Made by a program: the position numbers and the translations under genes. This document shows positions 40,538 through 47,811 of a stretch of 64,000 bases of DNA, one piece after another. The notes under the pieces were generated by a model that ran no database searches, had not been told where the DNA came from, and worked only from the letters and a program-made list of their open reading frames with translations. The first letter of the stretch is position 1. The number at the start of each line of letters is the position of its first letter. Source of the stretch: Micromonospora sp. NBC_00421 (GTDB lineage Bacteria > Actinomycetota > Actinomycetes > Mycobacteriales > Micromonosporaceae); assembly GCF_036017915.1 (NCBI RefSeq), contig NZ_CP107929.1, positions 3,193,501-3,257,500 on the forward strand, read 5' to 3'.

Positions 40538-41647
40538 TCAACCCGCGCCGACGGTCGCCGGGCCGGCCAGGTCGGGGGCGGTCAGGTGGAACGTCGACGG
40601 TGCCGGTTGCCGGCGTGCCGCCAGGTGCAGTCGCTGGACGGCCCGGTCGCTGTCGACGGCGATGCGGTCCCGGCATGCGCAGGGCTCCTCGTCGAAGCCG
40701 GCGAACCGGTAGGCGATCTCCATCATCCGGTTCCGGTCGTTGGGCCGGAAGTCGGCGATCAGGTGCACGCGAGCTCGAGCGGCCTGGTCCACCAGCCAGG
40801 TCAGCAGGACGGTGCCGGTGCCGAAGGACACCACCCGGCACGAGGTGGCGAGCAGCAGCAGGTGCCACACCCCGGGGTGTTTCTCCAGGACCAGCACACC
40901 GACCGCGCCGTGCGGCCCGAACCGGTCGGTCAACGTCGTGACCAGGACCTCGTACCGGGGGTCGGCCAGCAGGGCCCGCAACGCCTGATCCGGGTAGTGC
41001 ACTCCGGTCGCGTTCATCTGGCTGGTCCGCAGGGTCAACTCCTCGACCCGCGACAGGTCTGCGGCGTCGGCCCGCCGGATGCGCATCACCAGTTCCAGCG
41101 AACGCAGGAAGTCCTCCGCCGGGCCGGTGAACCGGGCCTGCTCGTCGGCCCGCCGCTGACCGGCCTGGTACATCTGCCGGCGTCGCCGGGCGTCCACGGT
41201 CACCGACGTCGGAGTGAACTCCGGCCGGTCCAACAGGGCTGTGGCCGCGCTGGCGTCGTAGCAGCGTACCTGCGGGAGGTGGAAGGCGACCTCGGCCCGT
41301 TCGACCGGTTGGTCGTCGATGAAGGCGACGGTGCCGAGCGCGAAGCCCAGCCGGTCGGCGATCCGCTGGACCGCGTCGGACTTGCGTCCCCACCCGATCT
41401 GCGGTGCCACGAAGTACTCGGCGACGCCGAGCGCGCACAGCCGGGCCCAGGCCGGCTCGTGGTCGTTGCGGCTGCAGACCGACTGGAGGATGCCCCGGGC
41501 GTCCAGCCCGGTGATCACCGCCCGGATCGGGTCGGGGAGCACGACCTGTTCGTCCTCCAGCAGGACACCCTGCCAGAGGGTGTCGTCCAGATCCCAGACC
41601 AGGCACTTCACGGTCACGGGTGGGACCGTCGGGACCTCGTCGGTCAC
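40538..41647 (-). CDS. fkbH: FkbH-like glyceryl-ACP synthase
   Basis: This 369-residue protein has an N-terminal HAD-like domain (CLVWDLDDTLWQGVL, Asp pair near residues 19-21; CSRNDHEP; FIDDQP) and a C-terminal GNAT-like part (FGPHGAVGVLVLE). FkbH dephosphorylates 1,3-bisphosphoglycerate and loads the glyceryl unit onto the dedicated ACP, the first step of methoxymalonyl-ACP synthesis. The GTG start at 41647 has an AAGGAG site. It is the last gene of the long leftward operon in the order 3-hydroxyacyl-CoA dehydrogenase, ACP, acyl-CoA dehydrogenase, fkbH. Confidence 0.94.
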   Translation of the reverse strand: MTDEVPTVPPVTVKCLVWDLDDTLWQGVLLEDEQVVLPDPIRAVITGLDARGILQSVCSRNDHEPAWARLCALGVAEYFVAPQIGWGRKSDAVQRIADRLGFALGTVAFIDDQPVERAEVAFHLPQVRCYDASAATALLDRPEFTPTSVTVDARRRRQMYQAGQRRADEQARFTGPAEDFLRSLELVMRIRRADAADLSRVEELTLRTSQMNATGVHYPDQALRALLADPRYEVLVTTLTDRFGPHGAVGVLVLEKHPGVWHLLLLATSCRVVSFGTGTVLLTWLVDQAARARVHLIADFRPNDRNRMMEIAYRFAGFDEEPCACRDRIAVDSDRAVQRLHLAARRQPAPSTFHLTAPDLAGPATVGAG

Positions 41648-41720
41648 GTCGACTCCTTCGTGGACTGCCGTTCGTCGGCAGCATGGGATGAGTGGGCGGG
41701 CGATCGGCGCGGCGGTGGGG

Positions 41721-42854
41721 TCACCGGCGGTTCACCGCGTGGTCGGCCAGCATCAGCTGACACATCTCGGTGCTGCCTTCGATGATCTCCATGAGCTTGG
41801 CGTCGCGGTACGCCCGGGCGACGGGGTGCCCGTCGACCGCACCGGCCGACGCCAGGATCTGGACCGCGTCGGCGGCGGCCCGGGTGGCGTGCCCGGCGCT
41901 GACGTACTTGGCCAGGACGGTGGCGGTGACCACTTCGGGTGAGCCGGTGTCCCAGCAGCGGCTGGCGTGCTCACAGACCCGGGTGGCCACCTGCTCGGCG
42001 GCCCACAGGTCGGCCAGGTGCCGGGCGACGAGCTGGTGTTGGGCCAGCGGGCGGCCGAACTGGTGGCGGGAACCGGCGTGTGCGACGGCCGCCGTCAGAC
42101 AGGCCCGCAGGATCCCCACGCAACCCCAGGCGACCGACATCCGGCCGTAGCTCAACGCCGTGGTCACCAGCAGGGACAATGACTGCCCGCCGGCACCGAG
42201 CAGGCTGCTGGTGGGCAGCCGTACCGCGTCGAACCACACGTCGGCGTGTCCGGCCGCCCGGCATCCCAGGGGATCCGCCCGCCGGTGCACCCGTACCCCC
42301 GGGGTGGCCCGGGGCACCACCACCACGGCTCCCTGGTCGCCGAGTCGGGCGAAGACCAGGAGCAGGTCGGCGTGGTCGGCGGCGGTCACCCACACCTTGT
42401 GGCCGTCGAGGCGCAGGGTGTCGCCGGTCATGGTGACGGTGGTGGTCATCGCCGACAGATCACTGCCCGCCTGCGGTTCGCTGAAGGCCACGGCGGCCGT
42501 GTCCGTGGCGGCCAGGCGGGGCAGCAGCGACCTGGCCTGGGCCCGGTCGGCCAACCGTTCGATGGTCCAGGCCGCCATTGCCTGGGAGGTCATGACGCTG
42601 CGCAGGGAGCTGCACAGGCTGCCCACCTGGGCGGTGAACTCGCCGCTGTCCAGGCTGCTCCATCCCGCTCCGCCGTACCCGGTCGGGATCTGGGGGGCGA
42701 GCAGGCCTGCGGTGTTGAGTGCGCGCACCACGTCCACGGGTAGCCGGCCCGCCCGGTCCCAGTCGCCCGCCCGGTCGCCGACCAGGCGGGCGGCGAGCGT
42801 GGCGGCCTGGGCGGGCGTGACGGTGGGCGCGGTGGCGGCGACGGTCTCAGGCAC
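41721..42854 (-). CDS. fkbI: Acyl-CoA dehydrogenase-like enzyme of methoxymalonyl-ACP pathway
   Basis: This flavoprotein of about 377 residues has acyl-CoA dehydrogenase signatures: GLLAPQIPTGYGGAGW, VAFSEPQAGSDLSAM, a flavin-binding LDGHKVWVTAA segment, the RHQFGRPLAQHQLVARHLAD helix and a C-terminal IIEGSTEM. FkbI-type enzymes oxidise glyceryl/hydroxypropionyl-ACP intermediates. The GTG at 42854 is chosen: it overlaps the ACP stop by 8 bp and matches the family length; a longer in-frame extension lies within the ACP gene. It is co-transcribed with the ACP and fkbH. Confidence 0.9.
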   Translation of the reverse strand: MPETVAATAPTVTPAQAATLAARLVGDRAGDWDRAGRLPVDVVRALNTAGLLAPQIPTGYGGAGWSSLDSGEFTAQVGSLCSSLRSVMTSQAMAAWTIERLADRAQARSLLPRLAATDTAAVAFSEPQAGSDLSAMTTTVTMTGDTLRLDGHKVWVTAADHADLLLVFARLGDQGAVVVVPRATPGVRVHRRADPLGCRAAGHADVWFDAVRLPTSSLLGAGGQSLSLLVTTALSYGRMSVAWGCVGILRACLTAAVAHAGSRHQFGRPLAQHQLVARHLADLWAAEQVATRVCEHASRCWDTGSPEVVTATVLAKYVSAGHATRAAADAVQILASAGAVDGHPVARAYRDAKLMEIIEGSTEMCQLMLADHAVNRR

Positions 42855-43152
42855 CGTGGTCGCCGGGTTCGCTGTTGCGGAGCCGGTCGACCAGGGCCAC
42901 CATCCGGCGCACCGTGCGGAAGTTGTCCAACCGCAGGTCGGTGCCGCGCACGGAGACCCCGTACGTCTGCTCCAGGTGCACCACCAGCTCCATCGCGAAC
43001 AGGGACGACAGCCCACCGGTGGCGAAGAGGTCCGTGTCCGGCGGCCAGGTCCGCCCGGTAAGCGCCGTCAGGAAGCGCACCAGTTCCGGCGCGGCGGTGT
43101 CGACCCGGTCACCAGTGTCCGACACCTCCTGGTCGGATGGCACAGTCATCAC
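42847..43152 (-). CDS. fkbJ: Acyl carrier protein for methoxymalonyl extender
   Basis: This discrete ACP of 101 residues has TDLFATGGLSSLFAMELVVH, where the phosphopantetheine Ser follows GL (GLSS instead of the usual GxDS). Helices fit a carrier fold, and the tail is acidic. It carries glyceryl through methoxymalonyl and hands it to the PKS acyltransferase. The start is GTG 43152 or ATG 43149, overlapping the upstream dehydrogenase stop; the start of fkbI overlaps its own stop, so three genes are translationally coupled. The missing Asp of the DSL motif is unusual but occurs in extender ACPs. Confidence 0.9.
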   Translation of the reverse strand: MMTVPSDQEVSDTGDRVDTAAPELVRFLTALTGRTWPPDTDLFATGGLSSLFAMELVVHLEQTYGVSVRGTDLRLDNFRTVRRMVALVDRLRNSEPGDHGA

Positions 43153-44039
43153 AGGTCTCCCTCGTAGTGGTAGAAACCCCGTCCGCTCTTGCGGCCGAGG
43201 TGGCCGGCCCGGACCTTGGTCAGCAGCAGCTCACAGGGGCGGCAGTTCTCGTCGCCGGTGCGTTCGTGCAGCACCCACAGGGAGTCGACCAGGTTGTCCA
43301 GGCCGATCAGGTCGGCGGTGCGCAGCGGACCGGTCGGATGTCCCAGACATCCCTGCAGGAGTTTGTCGACGGACTCGACGCTTGCCGTGCCGGCGGCCAC
43401 CACCCGAACCGCACTGTTGATCATCGGGTGCAGGATCCGGCTGGTGACGAAGCCCGGCGCGTCCTCGACCACCACCGATTCCCGGCCCAGGGTGGTGAGC
43501 AGCCCGCGTACCGCGTCCAGGGTGTGCGGACCGGTACGTGGGCCGCGGATCACCTCGACGGTCCGGATCAGGTAGGGCGGGTTCATGAAGTGGCTGCCGA
43601 TCAGGTCTTCCGGTCGTGCCACCGACCGGGCCAGTTCGCCGATGGGGATCGAGGAGGTGTTGGACACCACCGGGGTGCCTGGTGCCACCAGGGCGGAGAC
43701 GTCCGCCAGCACCTTCGCCTTGGCGTTGGGGTCCTCGGTGACCGCCTCGACCACCGCGGTGAGGGTGCCGGTCCGCCCTGTCGAGACGTCCGCGAGGGAC
43801 ACTCCGACGTCGAGCAGGCCGGGTCGGGTGCCCTCCGGTAGGGCACCCATCAGCCGGGCCGTCCGGACCTGCCGGTCGACCCGGTCGGTGGCCTCGGCCA
43901 GGCGACGGCGGTCGACGTCGATCATGGACACGGCGATCCCGTGCCCGATCGCCAGTGCGGCGATGCCCGTCCCCATCACTCCCGCGCCCAGCACCGCCAG
44001 TCGTTGCGCGGCACCCGGCGTGGTGTTCTGCCCCGCCAT
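43149..44039 (-). CDS. fkbK: 3-hydroxyacyl-CoA dehydrogenase of methoxymalonyl-ACP pathway
   Basis: This 296-residue protein has the Rossmann motif LAVLGAGVMGTGIAALA (residues 14-30), the acidic NAD motif SMIDVDRR, the catalytic His segment GSHFMNPPYLIRTVEVI and DAPGFVTSRIL, all standard for 3-hydroxybutyryl-CoA dehydrogenases. FkbK-type enzymes oxidise the C2 hydroxyl of glyceryl-ACP. The ATG at 44039 with a GGGAGA site fits the family start; a longer frame upstream adds non-conserved residues. It lies 61 bp after the Rieske gene and overlaps the ACP gene at its stop. Confidence 0.92.
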   Translation of the reverse strand: MAGQNTTPGAAQRLAVLGAGVMGTGIAALAIGHGIAVSMIDVDRRRLAEATDRVDRQVRTARLMGALPEGTRPGLLDVGVSLADVSTGRTGTLTAVVEAVTEDPNAKAKVLADVSALVAPGTPVVSNTSSIPIGELARSVARPEDLIGSHFMNPPYLIRTVEVIRGPRTGPHTLDAVRGLLTTLGRESVVVEDAPGFVTSRILHPMINSAVRVVAAGTASVESVDKLLQGCLGHPTGPLRTADLIGLDNLVDSLWVLHERTGDENCRPCELLLTKVRAGHLGRKSGRGFYHYEGDL

Positions 44040-44100
44040 GAGGGTCTCCCTTCGTTGCCGAGACGGCACCGACACGGTTCACAGGCCACGGTGGCCACGG

Positions 44101-45309
44101 TCACACCCCGGAACGGCCGGCCTTCCGTTCGTCGACGGACGATCCGTTGGCGACCGGCCAACCGTTGACAACTGACGATCCGTTGACAGCCGGCACACCG
44201 TTGGCGGCCGGCGAACCGTTGGTGATGGACGTCCCGGTGGCGGCGGCGTCGGTGGGATCGCCGGACGGGGTGGGGTCGGTGTAGAACTGCCGCGCCCACT
44301 GCCGGTACCGCCCGATCGGGCCGTCTCCCCGGGCGAGCTTCGGCTGTTCGACGTGCTCCTGGTGGTGCCACATCAGCAGGTCCGCGCCGGTGTCGACCGA
44401 GGCCACCCGTTGGGCGATCGCGCCGAGCAGCCGGGCGACGGGCATCGCCGTCGCGCGGGCGGCCCGCTCGGGCAGGAACGGCAGACCGGCCAGCTCCAAC
44501 TTGGTACCGAACCGCAGTTGGATCCGACCGGCGGTGGTCGGGGTCGCGTGCAGCATGACGTGGAGGTCGCCCGCGCCGTTGGGCAACCGGGTGCGGGCCG
44601 CGATGGTGGCCAGTCCGATCACGGTGAGGGTGTAGGACTGGCGGCTCTGGCGCATGACGGTGCCCCGGGCGGTCGCGGTGACCGTGCTGATCGGCTCCCC
44701 CATCACCGGTGCCCCCTCGATGACCAGGTCCCGCAGCCCGTGCAGGGCCGGGAGGTGCCCCCAGTCGAAGGCGTTCTCGATGACGTCCTGCGGGTGACCG
44801 GCGATGTCGAAGGTGTTGTGGCTGAAGGGTTGCCGCTCGTCCATGCCGAAGATCGGCACCTGCCACTGCGGTGCGAGGCCGAGCGCGTGCCGCCACACGT
44901 AGATCGACCCGTTGGCCTCGCAGACCGGGAACTGGGTCAGGGTCGCCTTGGGCGGCGGCAGGTCGTACCCGGTCCGTACGCAGGCCCCGGAGGGGTCGAA
45001 GGCGAACCGGTGGAAGGGACAGACGATCTCCTCACCTTCGAGTGTTCCACCGACGCCCAGGTGCGCCCCGAGGTGGGGGCAGCGTGGGCGGACCGCACGC
45101 AGCAACCCGCGGGGAGTCCGGTAGACGACCACCTCGCCACCCATGAACGGGCGGGTGGTGATGGCCCCGGGGCGGACCTCGTCGGAGAAGGCCACGCAGA
45201 ACCACCCGTTCGGGTCGGGACGCGTGGGCGGGTGGAGCCGGTCGGCCGGTGCGGCGGTGTGCCGGCGGATCTCACGGTTACGGAGCAGCTGTTTGACCAG
45301 CGACCTCAT
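44101..45309 (-). CDS. Rieske non-heme iron oxygenase (GalE-like)
   Basis: This 402-residue protein has an N-terminal Rieske [2Fe-2S] centre: CPHLGAHL and, 16 residues later, CPFHRFAF (Cys-x-His ... Cys-x-x-His). The mononuclear iron site is ENAFDWGHLPALHG (Asp, His, His). It hydroxylates or desaturates the polyketide with electrons from a separate reductase, none of which is encoded here. From memory the galbonolide locus encodes a Rieske protein, GalE, next to its P450. The last 40 residues are a repetitive Asn-Gly-rich tail absent from typical Rieske enzymes. ATG 45309 has an AGGAGAA site; it follows the P450 gene by 10 bp. Confidence 0.9.
   Translation of the reverse strand: MRSLVKQLLRNREIRRHTAAPADRLHPPTRPDPNGWFCVAFSDEVRPGAITTRPFMGGEVVVYRTPRGLLRAVRPRCPHLGAHLGVGGTLEGEEIVCPFHRFAFDPSGACVRTGYDLPPPKATLTQFPVCEANGSIYVWRHALGLAPQWQVPIFGMDERQPFSHNTFDIAGHPQDVIENAFDWGHLPALHGLRDLVIEGAPVMGEPISTVTATARGTVMRQSRQSYTLTVIGLATIAARTRLPNGAGDLHVMLHATPTTAGRIQLRFGTKLELAGLPFLPERAARATAMPVARLLGAIAQRVASVDTGADLLMWHHQEHVEQPKLARGDGPIGRYRQWARQFYTDPTPSGDPTDAAATGTSITNGSPAANGVPAVNGSSVVNGWPVANGSSVDERKAGRSGV
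44141..44230. repeat. Five 18-bp tandem repeats in the Rieske gene 3' end
   Basis: Five units of exactly 18 bp share a CCGTTG core (44144, 44162, 44180, 44198 and 44216). They encode hexapeptide units built on Asn-Gly at the protein's C-terminus. The period keeps the frame, so copy number can change without loss of function. Confidence 0.85.
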
Positions 45310-45319
45310 GGTTGTTCTC

Positions 45320-46771
45320 CTAGTGGGCGACCGGGCAGGCGTCAGGGCCCGGTCCGGGGGTCGACGGAACGGGTAGTGGCTGCGACGTGGCGACCGGCGG
45401 CGCGTCGGTCCCGGAGGTCTCCGTCCGACACCGCAGCCGCAGGCGCAGCCCGCGGGAGCTGAGGCTGGTTTCCACCTTGGGTCGGAAGGGTTCCTCGCCG
45501 ACAGGGGACAACTCCCAGCGGGCCGCCACCGCGGTCAGGGCCAGGATCGCCTCGGTGAGCGCGAACTGGTCCCCGATGCACTTGCGTGCGCCGGCGCCGA
45601 ACGGGACGTAGCCCGTCCGGTCGGGTGAGGTGCCGCGCCAGCGGTCCGGGTCGAAGCGGTCCGGGTCGGCGTACAGGTCGGGGCGCCGGTGGATCAGGTA
45701 CGGGCTGAGCACGAGGGTGTCGCCGCGTCGTAGCCGTACCCCGTCGAGTTCGGCCTCCTGGGCGACGGTGCGGGTCATCATCCAGGCCGGCGGGTAGAGC
45801 CGGAGGGTTTCGGTGACCACCCGGGTCGCCAGGTCGAGTCGGGGCAGGTGTTCGGGGCCGGGGAGCGCGCCTGCCAGGACAGTGTCGGTTTCGGCCTGCA
45901 GTGCGTGTTGGATTTCCGGATGGGTGGCCACCAGGTGCAGTGCCCAGGCCAGGGTGATGGCGGTGGTCTCCATGCCGCCGAGGAAGAAGGTGAGGGCCTG
46001 GTCGGCCAGTTCGGCGTCGCTGAGCCGCTGCTCGTGGTCACGGCTTTCCACGTCGACGGCCGCGACCAGTGCGGAGAGCAGGTCGGCGTGGTCGGTGGGG
46101 TCGGCCCGGCGGGCGGCGACGATCTCGGTGATGGTGGCGAAGAGCCGGGCCCGGGCCTGGTCGTAGCGTCGCTTGGCGGGGGTAGGTAGCCGGCGCATCA
46201 GGGCCGGGGTCATCATCCGGCGGAAGAAGGCGCTCACCACGGTGTTGGTGTCGGCCAGGGCCCGGCGGAGGGTGTCCGCGGGGAGGGACCCGCTGAACAT
46301 CGTCTCCATGGTGGCCTGGGTGGTCAGCGTCATCATCTCCCGGGTGACGTCGAGCACCTGACCGTCGTGCCAGGAGCCGGCGGTGGCATGGGAGGCCCGG
46401 CCGAACACCGCCGCGTACCCGTGTAGGCGCTGTGGGTGGAACGACGGTTGGCACAGTCGTCGTTGTCGCCGGTGCAGCGGGTACGGGCAGGTGGACAGCC
46501 CGTCGCCGATGACCTCCCGGATCCGGTCGTAGATCGGGCCGCCCTTGTCGAAGGTCCGGTCGTTGACGAAGATGTGCCGGGTCAGGGTCGGGTCGCAGAT
46601 CAGCACTGCGGAGGTCGGGCCCAACCGGACCCGCACCATCCTGGGGTAGCCGGCCAGGGAGCGGATGAAGGCCAGCGGATCCCGCAACAGGGGCAACGCG
46701 TGTCCGAGGAGCGGCAGTGCGCCTGGTGCCAGGGGAATCGACGCGGTGGTCGTCGTAGTCGTCTCGGTCAT
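45320..46771 (-). CDS. Cytochrome P450 (GalD-like)
   Basis: This 483-residue P450 has the I-helix oxygen-activation motif FFLGGMETTAITLAW (acid-alcohol pair replaced by MET-T), ExxR in ETLRLYPP and the heme loop FGAGARKCIGDQFAL with the Cys ligand. Length and the ARKCIGDQFA loop resemble CYP102/CYP4-like bacterial P450s more than short macrolide hydroxylases. In the galbonolide locus a P450 (GalD) was reported essential for product formation, from memory. ATG 46771 is preceded by GGAGAACGAGG and lies 3 bp after the KAS III-like stop. Redox partners are not in the window. Confidence 0.9.
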   Translation of the reverse strand: MTETTTTTTASIPLAPGALPLLGHALPLLRDPLAFIRSLAGYPRMVRVRLGPTSAVLICDPTLTRHIFVNDRTFDKGGPIYDRIREVIGDGLSTCPYPLHRRQRRLCQPSFHPQRLHGYAAVFGRASHATAGSWHDGQVLDVTREMMTLTTQATMETMFSGSLPADTLRRALADTNTVVSAFFRRMMTPALMRRLPTPAKRRYDQARARLFATITEIVAARRADPTDHADLLSALVAAVDVESRDHEQRLSDAELADQALTFFLGGMETTAITLAWALHLVATHPEIQHALQAETDTVLAGALPGPEHLPRLDLATRVVTETLRLYPPAWMMTRTVAQEAELDGVRLRRGDTLVLSPYLIHRRPDLYADPDRFDPDRWRGTSPDRTGYVPFGAGARKCIGDQFALTEAILALTAVAARWELSPVGEEPFRPKVETSLSSRGLRLRLRCRTETSGTDAPPVATSQPLPVPSTPGPGPDACPVAH

Positions 46772-46774
46772 GGG

Positions 46775-47794
46775 TTACCTCGTTCTCCGGTCTGGCGTCG
46801 TCGCACCGGGCGGTGGGCGGGTGATCTCGAGCAGGGCGGTGGTCCAGCGGAAGCCGAGGCCGAAGCTCACGACGAGGACGTGGTCCCCGACCCGCAGTGC
46901 GCCGGTGCGGAACATCCGGTCCAGGGCGAGCAGCACGTCGCAGGGGCCGGCGTGGCCGAGGTGGCGGCCGAAGGTCCAACTGCTGTCGGTGGCGCGGCGG
47001 TGCAGCGGGGGTCCGGAGAGCACCAGGTCGAGCACGGCTGACCCGATCGCGATGGCCACCACGTGCGAGATGTCCGCCGCTGCCAGGCCGGTCTCGCCGA
47101 GGACGGTGTCGACACAGTGCCGGGTGCGGCGTTGAAGTGTCCCGATGTGCGGCAGGAGTCCGGTCTGTTCGGCGAGGAACCGTCGGCCGTCGCCGGCGGC
47201 GGTGCCCTGCTCACCGGCGCGGGTCAGCACCTCCAGCTCCGGTTCGGTGGCTTGGGCGGTGGCCAGCAGCCGGGCGAAACCGGTGCCCCGGGTGAGCACC
47301 GCGGCGGCGCCGGCGTCACCGGCGACGTAGCCGATGTCGCGGACGTGGCCCCACCGCTGGTGGGGGAAGCGGGCTCCGGCGGTGACCAGGGCCGCCGGGG
47401 CGGTGGGTTGGGCGGTGAGGTGTTCGGCTGCGGTGACCAGGGCGGCCGCGCCGCCGTCACTGGCCGCGCCGATCTCGATGCCGGTGGTACGGGTGGCTCC
47501 GAGGACCCGCAGCAGGTACGGCGCGGGCGTGTAGTGGTCCTCGTCCTGGAAGGTGGCGTGGGCCAACAGGCTCACGTCGGCGCTGGGGACCTCGGCGTGG
47601 CGCAGTGCCAGCAGGGCGGCCCGGGCCGCCATCTGGGTCGCGGTCTCCCCGGTCGAGACCGCCGCCGAGGTGAACCCGTTGGCCGCCGCCATGGACGACG
47701 GACCGGCCTGGGTGCCGCCCCACGGGTCCTGCTCAGGTCGGATCGGGGGTATCCAGGAACCGGTTCCGGCGATCGTGATGTCGTGCCACAACAC
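46775..47794 (-). CDS. KAS III-like protein with altered catalytic triad
   Basis: This 339-residue thiolase-fold protein is like FabH: ITIAGTGSWIPP at the start and a two-fold repeat of the core. The nucleophile position reads EIGAASDGGAAAL, where FabH has ACAGF, so Cys is replaced by Ser. The His segment reads HVVAIAIGSAVLD without the usual GxHQAN, and the Asn segment reads FGRHLGHAGPCD with His for Asn. It cannot act as a normal FabH; Ser-type relatives (DpsC, CerJ-like) are acyltransferases or starter-selecting proteins. GTG 47794 has a GAGGAGA site, 17 bp after the PKS stop. It could prime the PKS or release and lactonise the chain, since no thioesterase is encoded nearby. Confidence 0.85.
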   Translation of the reverse strand: MLWHDITIAGTGSWIPPIRPEQDPWGGTQAGPSSMAAANGFTSAAVSTGETATQMAARAALLALRHAEVPSADVSLLAHATFQDEDHYTPAPYLLRVLGATRTTGIEIGAASDGGAAALVTAAEHLTAQPTAPAALVTAGARFPHQRWGHVRDIGYVAGDAGAAAVLTRGTGFARLLATAQATEPELEVLTRAGEQGTAAGDGRRFLAEQTGLLPHIGTLQRRTRHCVDTVLGETGLAAADISHVVAIAIGSAVLDLVLSGPPLHRRATDSSWTFGRHLGHAGPCDVLLALDRMFRTGALRVGDHVLVVSFGLGFRWTTALLEITRPPPGATTPDRRTR

Positions 47795-47811
47795 CGCTGT
47801 CTCCTCGGCTG

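Noticed and set aside
40538..44039. The extender genes as part of the AHBA/ansamycin cluster (as in ansamitocin or geldanamycin)
   Set aside because: Methoxymalonyl genes do occur with AHBA clusters, but here they are joined to the P450-Rieske-iterative PKS genes and are more than 12 kb and a decay zone away from the AHBA genes; neither AT of the visible ansamycin PKS looks methoxymalonyl-specific. Cross-supply cannot be fully excluded.
46775..47794. The KAS III-like protein as an ordinary FabH starter enzyme
   Set aside because: The catalytic Cys, His and Asn positions are all altered.
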